From positions 60,702,828 through 60,766,827 of the forward strand of contig CM057482.1 in assembly GCA_030035585.1 (NCBI GenBank): DNA of 64,000 nucleotides. Reading direction: 5' to 3'. This document shows positions 55,494 to 64,000 of the stretch, piece after piece. Origin of the DNA: Dugong dugon (taxonomy: Eukaryota; Chordata; Mammalia; Sirenia; Dugongidae). Both the position numbers and the translations under genes were made by a program. The notes beneath the pieces are model-generated. The model made no database searches. It saw only the letters and a list, made by a program, of their open reading frames with translations, and was not told the origin of the DNA. The stretch's first letter is position 1. Each line of letters begins with the position of its first letter.

Positions 55494-55812
55494 TGTTGGC
55501 TGCCGTTGAGTCAGCCCCTGATGCACGGCAACCCCATGCACAACCGAATGAAACACTGCCCGGTCCCACATCATTCCCATGATCAGAACTTTGTGACCCA
55601 TAGGGCTTTCACTGCTGATTTCTGGAAGTAAATCATCAGGCCTTTCTTCCTAGTCCATCTTAGTCTGGAAGCTCTGCTGAAACCTGTTCAGCATCATAAC
55701 AACACACTAGCCTCCACTTACAGATGGGTGGTGGCTGCACATGAGGTGTATTGGCTGGAAATTGAATTCTTGACTAGAAGGCAGTAATTGTACCACCGAA
55801 CCACCAATGCTC
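55494..55812 (-). mobile_element. tRNA-Gly-headed SINE
   Basis: Reverse-strand copy. The left part is the RTE-like tail (ctgccgttgagtcagcccct, gaatgaaacactgcccggtc), the middle the RTE 5'-like body (ctagtccatcttagtctgga, gctgaaacctgttcagcatc), and the right end (55748-55812) a tRNA-Gly-like head in reverse ending accaccgaaccaccaatgct. Same family as 236-580 and 59652-59938. Confidence 0.8.
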
Positions 55813-55864
55813 CCATGCCCAGAACAGACAATCCAGTTGTATGATTGGGGTTGGCATGATTTAA

Positions 55865-55910
55865 ATCAATCTCTCCTTCCCTCTCTCTCTCATACACACT
55901 CACACACACC
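55865..55910 (+). repeat. CT/CA microsatellite
   Basis: A short ctctctct stretch followed by a cacacaca stretch. Confidence 0.8.
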
Positions 55911-56279
55911 TCTGTTTGTGGGTCTTCTTAAGCATTTCACAGAGCTTAACTGGGCAGGCAAGAAACAGAGAACTCGAGGACCACAAGGGAACACTGTGTA
56001 ACTAAATTAAGGAATTTTGAAGGCAAGGGAAGAAATTGATTTCCAAATACTTTGTACTTGCTGGAAGGGCTCCCACAGATCCATCTGATCCACATTTACC
56101 TTTAAACATGTCCTGTCTGGGCTGCAGGCAGAGTCACAGTCTTTCACAATGTCTGTGCTCAAAGTGGGGTTCTTCCCCTAGGAGCCACTCCCTGCATGAG
56201 ACGTGGACAGCGGACAGTCACACAGCCAGAAATGGCAGACTCCAGAATGAGCCCTGGGTCTACACTGCCTGCTGCTCCT
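55911..56279. other. Intergenic DNA, no feature recognised
   Basis: Unique-looking. Confidence 0.3.
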
Positions 56280-56503
56280 CTCCAGGGAGTACCTGTAACT
56301 CATTGCCGTCAAGTCAGTTCTGACACATAGAGACCCTGTAGGACTGGGTAGAACGGCCCCATAGGGTCTCCAAGACTGTAAATCTTTATGGGAGCAGATG
56401 CCACATCTTCTTCCTGGGGAGCAACTGGTGGGATCCAACTGACCTTTTGGTTAGCAGCCCAGTGCTTTAACCACTGTATCACCAAGGCTCCTCCAGGGTG
56501 TAC
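56280..56503 (-). mobile_element. AfroSINE C with target duplication
   Basis: SINE at 56293-56490 flanked by ctccagggagtac (56280-56292) and ctccagggtgtac (56491-56503), 12 of 13 identical. Confidence 0.9.
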
Positions 56504-57002
56504 AGGGCTGTGTAAATCAGCAGTGAGGAGGGCTTAGCAATTAAGGAAACTGACACTTGGATAATTGCTCCTTCCCAAGGGGCTTCCAAACCTTTTTGAG
56601 CCATGAATCTCTGAGTTTGAACAAAATCCTACCTAGACACTCAGTGGGGTTGCCAGTTTAAAGGGAACATGCTTTGGTGGAAGCCAGGGTGTCTCGGAGC
56701 CGTGCCCCTCCTCCACGATGGAACCCTGGGGCAATGGTTTGAAAGCCACAGAGAACAGCTCTCACAGCTTCCCTTTGCAGCTCAGGAGACCAGCTTGTCC
56801 CTGTTCTGTCTTCCATTCTTCTCATCTTCTGGGTGCCTGTGATCCATTGGTTACCAACAGGCACAGCTGAACTGCAGGCAAGATCAAAAGGTGCTTCTAT
56901 TGGTCCAGAGTTATCACTCATCTTGTTCCAATTTTCCTCAAAAAAATTGGAGTTAAAGGTTGGTAGTAGTGAAAAGTTTTTGAAAGGTAAAATAGTTTAA
57001 GA
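56504..57002. other. Intergenic DNA, no feature recognised
   Basis: Unique-looking. A - strand frame of 87 codons at 56658-56921 has no recognisable product. Confidence 0.35.
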
Positions 57003-57191
57003 TTGAGAGTATGGGTTGTGGACTCTGATGGCCTGGGTTCAAGGCCAGTTTGTACCTTACTAGCTTTGAGACCCTGGTCAAGTTTCTTAGACTATCTGTG
57101 CCTCAGTTTCCTCATCTGTAAAAAGGGGATTAAATAATAAAGTATCTCAGTGAGTGAAGCTTAAATGAATCATTATATCTGATGCATGTGT
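57003..57191 (+). repeat. MIR flanking the CCTG array
   Basis: ctgatggcctgggttcaagg and tgcctcagtttcctcatctg mark a MIR. It seems to resume after the second array at about 58652-58685 with aagtatttcttagcacaag, suggesting that the arrays arose inside it. Confidence 0.65.
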
Positions 57192-57544
57192 TCCTGCCTG
57201 CCTGCCTGCCTCCTGCCTGCCTCCTGCCTGCCTCCTGCCTTCCTGCCTTCCTGCCTGCCTGCCTGCCTCCTGCCTGCCTCCTGCCTTCCTGCCAGCCTGC
57301 CTGCCTTCCTGCCAGCCTGCCTGCCTTCCTGCCTGCCTGCCTCCCTGCCTGCCTCCTGCCTGCCTCCTGCCTGCCTCCCTCCCTGCCTGCCTCCCTGCCT
57401 GCCTCCTGCCTGCCTGCTTTCCTGCCTGCCTGCCTCCTGCCTGCCTGCCTGCCTTCCTGCCTGCCTGCCTCCCTGCCTGCCTCCTGCCTGCCTGCCTCCC
57501 TGCCTGCCTCCTGCCTGCCTCCCTGCCTCCTGCCTGCCTCTTGC
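57192..57544 (+). repeat. (CCTG)n-type array, block 1
   Basis: About 353 bp of CCTG tetranucleotides with regular CCTC, CCTT and CCAG variants. Because the unit is four bases, all frames stay open for long stretches: Leu-Pro-Ala-Cys on the + strand (57182-57580) and Gln-Ala-Gly-Arg on the - strand (57147-57572). These frames are a property of the repeat and not evidence of a gene. Confidence 0.95.
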
Positions 57545-57550
57545 TCAGTA

Positions 57551-57757
57551 AGTGAATCCCTGGGTGGTGCAATCAGTTAAGTGCTCTACTACTAACTGAA
57601 AGATTGGTGGTTCAAATCCACCCAAGGGCACCTCAGAGAACAGGCCCGGTGATCTGCTTTCTAAAGGTCACAGCCTTGAAAACCCTATGGAGTGCAGTTC
57701 TACTCTGTGCACAAGGCGTTGCCATGAGTTGGAATTGACTTGATGGCAGCAAGTTTG
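57551..57757 (+). mobile_element. AfroSINE A between the CCTG arrays
   Basis: gaatccctgggtggtgcaat to tggcagcaagtttggttttt, then a TTA run (57763-57772). Confidence 0.88.
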
Positions 57758-57771
57758 GTTTTTATTATTAT

Positions 57772-58232
57772 TACCGTAACCTGTCTGTCACTTTGTTGTA
57801 CTGTGGTGGCTTGCATGTTGCTGTGATGCTGGAAGTTATGCCGCTGGTATTTCAAATACCAGCAGGCTTACCATGATGGACAGGTTTCAGCAGTGTTCCC
57901 AGACCAAGATAGACTAGAAAGAAAGGCCTGGCCATCTACTTCTTTTTGGCCAGTGAAAAACCCTGTGGATCAAAACAGAACATTGTCCAACTCATTTGCT
58001 TTGGACATGTCATCAGGAAGGATCAATTACTGGAGGAGGACATCATGTTTGGTGAAGGAGAGGGCCAGCAAGACTGAGGGATACCCTCGGTGAGATGGAT
58101 TGGCATGCTAGCTGCAACGATGGACTTGAACATGCTAGTGATCATGAGGAGGATGCAGGAACAGGCAACGTTTCATTCTGTTTGTTGTACATAAGGTCTC
58201 CCTGAGTCTGGGTCAACTTGACAGCAGCTATC
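57772..58232 (+). mobile_element. Internally deleted RTE (non-autonomous)
   Basis: The 5' part (57780-57985) has cactttgttgtactgtggtg, gtgatgctggaagttatgcc and tttcagcagtgttcccagac, the RTE 5' region. At about 57986 it switches to the C-terminal and 3' end region (tttgctttggacatgtcatc, gaggacatcatgtttggtga) and ends gtcaacttgacagcagcta. About 2.3 kb of ORF is missing. It lies between two CCTG blocks. Confidence 0.82.
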
Positions 58233-58235
58233 TCT

Positions 58236-58651
58236 CTGCCAGCCTGCCTGCTGCCTGCTGCCTGCCTGCCTCCTGCCTGCCTCCTGCCTGCCTGCCTCCT
58301 GCCTGCCTTCCTGCCAGACTGCCTGCCTTCCTGCCTGCCTGCCTGCCTCCTGCCTGCCTCCTGCCTTCCTGCCTGCCTGCCTGCCTGCCTCCTGCCAGCC
58401 TGCTTTCCTGCCTGCCTGCCTGCCTTCCTGCCTGCCTGCCTTCCTGCCTGCCTGCCTGCCTGCCTTCTGCCTGCCTCCTGCCTCCCTGCCTCCCTGCCCG
58501 CCTCCTGCCTCTCTGCCTGCCTCCTGCCTCCCTGCCTCCCTGCCTGCCTTCCTGACAGCCTGCCTGCCTGCCTGTCTGCCTGCCTGCCTCCCTGCCTGCC
58601 TCCTGCCTGCCTGCTTTCCTGCCTGCCTGCCTCCTGCCTGCCTGCCTGCCT
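58236..58651 (+). repeat. (CCTG)n-type array, block 2
   Basis: About 416 bp of the same CCTG/CCTC/CCTT/CCAG mix. A 73-bp segment ending the array (58579-58651) is identical to 57382-57454 in block 1, including the CTTT interruption. A + strand frame of 160 codons (58218-58700) is open through it. Confidence 0.95.
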
Positions 58652-58729
58652 ATCTTTATTTAAGTATTTCTTAGCACAAGTGAATTCTAGGGCTCCTTAA
58701 GGTATTAGCGACAGACATTCTGACAAGTG

Positions 58730-58753
58730 ATTTTTTTTTTTTTTTTTTTTTTT
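58730..58753 (+). repeat. T run
   Basis: About 22 consecutive T. Confidence 0.9.
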
Positions 58754-59651
58754 AGGGGAGAGGAAGAGAGCAGAATGATAGTGAAGAAGAAAGGGACTTC
58801 TTGGAGAGCAGAAAAGCCACAGGAAGGGGAGCGCACAGCCTGTGGAAGACACGACTCCCTCCTCTCCCACTGCCTCAGAACGCTTACTGTTGGGTCTTGG
58901 CAGTTTCAGAAATGGATCTGTACCTTACATGAACTAAGGGAACAAAAAAGATGTGCTGGAGTTTTATATAACAGTTTTGCTTTATGAACTAGCACTACCT
59001 GATCCAGCCATTTTTTAGTAAGCCATTTTCTTTTCTTTCTTTATCTTTTGGAGTTGGACTCCCTTTTATTATGTGAGATGCTAAAGATGCTGAGATGTTT
59101 GGAGATATTTCAGGCCCCATCGCCTTGCTGCGGGTGCTGGGCTGGGGAGAGGCACATGTTCTGGCCAGGACGCTTCCTGAGGCTGAAGAAGGCTGCAGGG
59201 CAGAGGTGCCAGGTTGCTCTGGAAATCACCAGCCTGCTAAATATAGTGGGCGATTATGCAGATATTCAGTTATTTTTTTCTAATCACAGTTTACTTGGGT
59301 CCTTAACCTTTAGAATTCTTAACAGCAGGAGGACTGGAAAAGCTGTTCTGGTGTCCTCTCACAACAAACATCTTTGAAGAATAATTAAGGCAACATATTC
59401 TTACCTAGGTTTCACAGTATCATCCCTAGGGTGTGACTGCATGGTGGCCAGAGCAAGGAGTCAGGGAATGAACAGACCTCAGATGAGCTGAAGGGAGACA
59501 TGGGTGGACCCGGGGATGTGGAACTGAAGGCTGGGAGCGGGAGTGCTCACCAGTGAGATCAGAGAGCTGGGTTAGAGGGTGCCAGCCACTAATCTTTCAT
59601 TTTTTAAAAGCTGGGAGCAGATAACCATACCACACAAGCCACAAGCTATGA
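58754..59651. other. Intergenic DNA, no feature recognised
   Basis: About 0.9 kb, unique-looking. Frames of 62-109 codons at 58727-59377 have no recognisable product. Confidence 0.4.
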
Positions 59652-59938
59652 GTCAAGCCCAACATATATGTAACAGGATCTAGCAACGAAACTGCCTGGC
59701 CCTGTGCCATCAGATCAGACTGTTGTGACCCATAGGGTTTTCATTGGCTGATTTTTCCAAAGTAGATCGCCAGGCCTTTCTTCCTGGATTGTCTTGGTCT
59801 GAAAGCTCCTCTGAAACCTGTTCAGCATCATGGCATCACACAAGCCTTCACCGAAAGATGGGTGGTGGCTGTGCATGAGGTGCCTTGGTCTCGTTCTCGC
59901 ACGAAGGGCGAGAACGCTGCCACTAAACCATCACTGAC
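59652..59938 (-). mobile_element. tRNA-Gly-headed SINE, diverged
   Basis: Reverse-strand copy with catagggttttcattggctg, gatcgccaggcctttcttcc, ctctgaaacctgttcagcat and gatgggtggtggctgtgcat. The right end (59885-59938) is a decayed tRNA-Gly head containing a perfect 9-bp hairpin. Confidence 0.75.
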
Positions 59939-60683
59939 CTCTTACATATAATCATAGGATATGATCTAGGATACGTAATCATAGGACATACGTGATCATA
60001 CACAGGGCAAACATAGGTCATATATAAATACAGGAATTACCATTACTGAAGGGAATGATGAAGAAAATTTCAAGGAAGGTATGATGGCTCAAAGACATGT
60101 TTCCTTCTATTTCTCCACTTTTGACTTTTGATAGCACTTTGATTCCATGTCAGAGTGCAGTAGCCAAACCAAATATTTGAGTTTGGAGGGGAGGTCACCC
60201 AAGGGGAGCTGCAGCTAGACATATGGTTCTGTTGACACTGAATCTGATAGTTATCATAGGCTTACAGAAGGACAGGCCTTGGGCCAAGCTCACCCAGAGT
60301 CATTCATGGGTCCCCTGAGGAACAAAAGAATAGACAGATGCTAGGTCCCCAGAGAAAGCAGAAAGGAATGTAGGAAGGAAATACCAAAAAGAAAAACTTC
60401 TGAGATCAATGGTGGGAAGGGGATAATTTGAAAGGAGCTTAAAGCTGTTCTTTGGTCCCTCTTGTTAATTTTTTTTTTTTAATAGAGGCAATAAATAAAA
60501 TGGCTTCTCTGGGTGAAAGCCAAACAAAAATTAGACACAAAGCCATTTACAAGAAACAGAGTCTTAAACTTAAGCAAGTTTTACTTTGATAAGTAAATGA
60601 ATTAGCAACACTCATCCAGTCAAGATAAGCCACTTTAGCATTGAGTGTCCAAAACAGAAGGAAAGTTAGATCTGACTAACAGA
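59939..60683. other. Intergenic DNA, no feature recognised
   Basis: Unique-looking. 59940-60020 contains several diverged atcataggacata-like short repeats. Confidence 0.4.
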
Positions 60684-60942
60684 GAATGGCGATGTACTTT
60701 GGACATTGTATCAGGAGGGACCAGTCCCTAGAGAAGGACATCGTGCTTGGTAAAGTAGAAGGTCAGCAAAAGAGAGGAAGACCCTCAATGAGATGGATTG
60801 ACACAGTGGCTGCAACAAAGGGTTCAAGCTTTACAATGATTGTGATAATGGCACAGGACTTGGCGGTGTTTTGTTCTGTTGCACGTAGGGGCGCTGTGAG
60901 TGGAAACTGACTCGACGGTACCTAACAACAACAACAACAACC
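60684..60942 (+). mobile_element. RTE LINE 3' end fragment
   Basis: From ggcgatgtactttggacatt to gactcgacggtacctaacaa plus (AAC)n. An open frame of 74 codons (60686-60910) retains YFGHCIRRDQSLEKDIVLGK and KRGRPSMRWIDTV. Confidence 0.92.
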
Positions 60943-60964
60943 AATCAGAGCAAAGGTCAAGATG

Positions 60965-61160
60965 CTTACTCATCTTAAAAAAACAACCAAACCAAACTTG
61001 CTACCTTCGAGTCAATTCCAACTCACAGCGACCCTTTAGGGCAGAGTAGAACTGCCCCATAGGATTTCCAAAGAGCAGCTGGTGAATTTGAACTGCTGAC
61101 CTTTTTGATTAGCAGCTGAGCTCTTAACCACTGCACCACCAGGGCTCCTCTTACTCATCT
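60965..61160 (-). mobile_element. AfroSINE B with perfect target duplication
   Basis: SINE at 60976-61149 flanked by cttactcatct at 60965-60975 and 61150-61160. Confidence 0.93.
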
Positions 61161-61517
61161 AAAGCTTTAAAAAAAGACACTGTCGCTGTGTAAACTGGAG
61201 ACCCTCAGATTCGGTGCCCCCTGTTCCAGAACAGTTTTCTCACTCAGTAAACCTTTAACTCTAATTGACTCATTGATTGAATTTTTCTTTAAACACTCTG
61301 AACACTCCTAGTAATTTTTATTTTTTAATTTAACAAGTACTTGTTGAGGCTGTGGGCACTATTTTGAGTATGGAAGGAAGGGGAGTGGGAAAACAAAAAT
61401 AATTAGACAAATTCCCTGACCTAAGAGAGTCTAGACCTACTGGCTAGTAGATAAGCACACACAACACATGGCAGCAACAGGGAGAACGGGCATATTTTGA
61501 AATTATCCAGTCGTAAG
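61161..61517. other. Intergenic DNA with an L2-like relic
   Basis: 61325-61470 (acttgttgaggctgtgggca, attccctgacctaagagagt) looks like L2. The rest is unique-looking. Confidence 0.4.
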
Positions 61518-61707
61518 TTTGCAAATTGGAAACCGTAGTGGTGCGGTGGTTAAGAGTTTGGCTGCTAAACAAAAGGTCAGCAGTTCAAATCCTCGAGGCG
61601 CTCCTTGAAAACCCTATGGAACAGTCCTACTCTGTCCTATAGGGTCGCTATGAGTTGAAATTGACTCGATAGCAACAGGTTTGGTTTTTTTTTGAATTTG
61701 CAGATTG
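61518..61707 (+). mobile_element. AfroSINE B with target duplication
   Basis: SINE at 61531-61694 between tttgcaaattgga (61518-61530) and tttgcagattgga (61695-61707), 12 of 13 identical. Confidence 0.92.
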
Positions 61708-61758
61708 GAGCACTGGGAATGAGGTCCCACTTCTAAATATCACTGTGGCCACATGGTC

Positions 61759-62125
61759 TGTATTAGTCGCCTAGGATGGCTGTAACAAAATACCACAAAC
61801 TGGGGGCCTTATAAGAACAGAAGTTGATTGTCTCAGTTCTAGAGGCTGGTAGTACAAATTCAAAATGTTGTCAGGGCTATGCTCTCTCCAAAGTCTCTAG
61901 GGGAAGATCCTTTCTTGTCTCTCCCACTCTCTGGTAGCCCTAGGTATTCCTTGGCTTGCATAATTTAATTCGGTTGTCACATGGCAGTCTTCCCTCTATC
62001 TGCCTCTCTGTGTTTCTTCGTCTCTTATAAAGACACCATTCAGATTAGATAAAGACCCACCCTACTCCAGTATGACCTCCACTATAAAGTCTGGGGGACT
62101 TTAATCTTTGTAATAATTCACTGTA
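61759..62125 (-). mobile_element. MLT1-type LTR
   Basis: Left end tgtattagtcgcctaggatg, then accacaaactgggggcctta, tattccttggcttgcataat and a right part that loses similarity at about 62125. Reverse orientation. Confidence 0.75.
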
Positions 62126-63934
62126 TTTTTGGCCATCACACCTGAAAAATGAACTCCTCAGCATTTTTATTCTTGTCCCTTTAGGGGAAGAGAGCTGGAA
62201 AAGTGCAGAAGGTCAGTCAGAGCTCAACTGCCCATTTATCCCCCTCAGCATTTGTTCCCTGGAAGAGGCAGCTGGCCCAGGTAATTAGAGTTGAAATCCT
62301 GATGGAGGTACTTTGTTCAAAGTTCAGTCACAGCCTAGCTCGGAGAACTCGGTGTGCCCACTTCCTTCGTTAATAGCTTTACTGACCTTCTCCAAAGAAA
62401 AAGTCATTAGAATGTTGAGTTATGATCTGTTTCTTGTAAAACGGCACCAGTCCCCCATTTATAGCCCTGTATTTCAGCCAGTTTCAATGACCTCTTAGAA
62501 TATACTTCTCCCAGCCCTTGGAGAATATTTCAAACCATGGTCCAAGCAATCAAGCATACTTCTTTGTTAGAAAGCTGATTGCCACCTGCTACACACAAGT
62601 CTCAAATAATGGCACCCCCTCCTTTCTCAACAGCCATATAATCCTTATCTGCAGGGCTTCCAGGACTCTAAAGAGCTGATGTCATTTGCTTACTTAACCT
62701 TAGAAGATGACCTTCCAAGGAGGATATTTGGTGTCAGGAACCTAAAATGGAAGAACAAAAAACTCAAGTATTCTGTAATCATTTTCTGTATTTCCTTAGG
62801 GAGGTTCTCTCCTTCCCCTCCCATTACCAAACATCATTTGAAGTCAATTGTCATCCTCTGTCTCCAACCATTGCAAACAGGCTGTCTTAGTTCAGAATTC
62901 ATGGGGGACCTGGGAAATGGAATTCTTGCATCTACAAGATACTCACAGGGGAAAATAAAGCCATCCCTGTTGGCTTATGAAGTCAAGCGCTCCCTGGTAC
63001 ATCTTGAACTTGACTGTGTCAGGTAGGTTTCTTCTCTCACCTGGCTTCTTTTATGTATCAGCCTCTATCATTTCAGAAAATGTAAGTGTCTCTCAAAGGT
63101 TTCTTGAGGTCTCTGTTATTTCTATGCTTTGAATGGGACTACAATCACCAGCAGTGCTGAGAGGAAACATTTTTATAGACTTTCTAAATCTCTGCACTGC
63201 TGAGAAGAATTAAAAAAAAAAAAAAAGGAAGAAGAAACATTTCTCGTTTCTTTATTTCTAATCACTTTTTCCTTCTAACAGGACCAAAGCACCATGAGAA
63301 ATGGTGCTTTTTTACGGCAAGGACTCATTTGCCCATAACGAACACAGAGTACAAAAGCAAATTAAAAAAAAAAACAACAACAAAAATTCAGCCCTATGCT
63401 TCCAGAGGCCATTAGGAACTATTTGACATTTATTGAACAATAGATGTGATTAAAAGCATAAAACCTAGATTGCCTTGCTAGAAACAAAGGGTAGTTCTAC
63501 TGAAGAAGTATAACGTTTCAATTAAAATACCTCTCAATGTCAATTAAATCATATGAAGATAAGACTGAAAATGATTTCTAGCTGCACTATAATTAATAGT
63601 GCAGTTAAAATCCTCGTCAAGAAGCACCCAAGTTTTTAGCTTGACATTTTGCTAAAAGATTAGCCAAAGCTGCAAGAAACCATTTCCTTTAGTGTAGGGT
63701 TCAAAAGATAAACATTTAACCAGGAGTGCTTCATAGATATTAAACAGATTTATTTCCACAATAAGAAAGAAGCCTCAATGCCTTTGATTTGTTGCAAATC
63801 TCAGCCACTTTCCAGTATGGATTAGGCATTAGTGAGGGTGGGAAAATAACCCCATTATTTCCACAACAAGGAATATCACTTTAATGACATTCTCACTTTG
63901 TTGGGAAGCAGGAAGCTGGAGTGGAGCTAGAGGT
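62126..63934. other. Repeat-poor intergenic block
   Basis: About 1.8 kb without a recognised interspersed repeat apart from A runs at 63212-63226 and 63364-63374. A frame of 115 codons at 62679-63026 shows no recognisable domain. Confidence 0.45.
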
Positions 63935-64000
63935 AGTTTTGTAATGAGAAGGACCTCAGTTTAAATCACAGCTCGGTCACTTTGGTCAAGTGTCTCAAAC
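63935..64000 (+). repeat. MIR, cut by the window end
   Basis: aggacctcagtttaaatcac, agctcggtcactttggtcaa and gtgtctcaaac match the first half of MIR. Confidence 0.65.

Noticed and set aside
57147-57580. Long open frames through the CCTG arrays as candidate proteins
   Set aside because: A four-base repeat without a stop in any phase keeps all frames open; peptides are pure LPAC or QAGR repeats with no start context or flanking coding sequence.
57182-58700. CRISPR-like array of regular repeats
   Set aside because: Units are four bases with no spacers; this is a vertebrate microsatellite.
62679-63026. 115-codon + strand frame
   Set aside because: No recognisable domain, composition or splice signals; in 64 kb such a length is expected by chance.

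Overview
The window is a piece of a placental mammal chromosome, most likely from an afrotherian and probably an elephant or close paenungulate relative. The evidence is the repeat content: about 38 copies of tRNA-derived SINEs of the AfroSINE kind, several RTE-type LINE copies of the kind known from elephant, and an afrotherian MaLR-like LTR family, all lying over older mammal-wide MIR, L2, L1M and MLT1 relics. No bacterial or viral gene organisation is present. I use the labels AfroSINE A, B and C for three length and sequence types seen here. A (about 200 bp) has a head close to gagtccctgggtggtgcaaa. B (about 160 bp) has a head close to ggagccctggtggcacagtg and a short body. C (about 200 bp) has the B-like head with a longer body. 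The labels are mine, not database names.

The only protein-coding gene I can support is OLFM4 (olfactomedin 4), read on the + strand. The window opens in its last intron (1-7469), contains the terminal coding exon (7470-8260), which encodes essentially the whole olfactomedin domain, and continues through a 3' UTR of about 1.28 kb ending near 9540 beside twin AATAAA signals and a 150-bp polypyrimidine tract. Earlier exons were not found and should lie upstream of the window.

Everything from about 9.7 kb to 64 kb looks intergenic, matching the gene desert known downstream of OLFM4 in human. Layout: L1M relics at 10.6-11.9 kb; an RTE 3' fragment at 12.3 kb; a solo LTR at 13.7 kb; a near full-length, dead RTE LINE on the - strand at 15.5-18.7 kb; SINE-rich DNA at 19-24.3 kb; an AT-rich decayed class I-like endogenous retrovirus on the - strand at 24.4-31.1 kb, with paired LTR segments, a recognisable gag relic and a nested solo LTR; more LTRs and SINE clusters at 31.7-46 kb; a second RTE LINE on the + strand at 46.3-49.5 kb, split by a solo LTR; a MIR split by an L1-like insertion at 50.3-51.5 kb; and a long CCTG-type microsatellite in two blocks (57.2-57.5 and 58.2-58.65 kb) separated by a SINE and an internally deleted RTE. 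The last 1.8 kb is nearly repeat-free.

The mobile elements form a connected system. The RTE LINEs, the AfroSINEs and a tRNA-Gly-headed SINE end in closely similar 3' sequences (a ctatgagtcggaatcgactc-like stretch, commonly followed by an AAC-type tail), which fits mobilisation of the SINEs by RTE machinery. Three separate SINE clusters show the same target sequence three times around two successive insertion events. No autonomous element is intact: both long RTE copies carry stops and frameshifts, and the retroviral relic retains only part of gag. Nothing here looks like a functional new gene system. The most unusual items are the repeated use of one target site by SINEs, the tRNA-Gly/RTE chimeric SINE, and the long CCTG arrays with open tetrapeptide frames on both strands.
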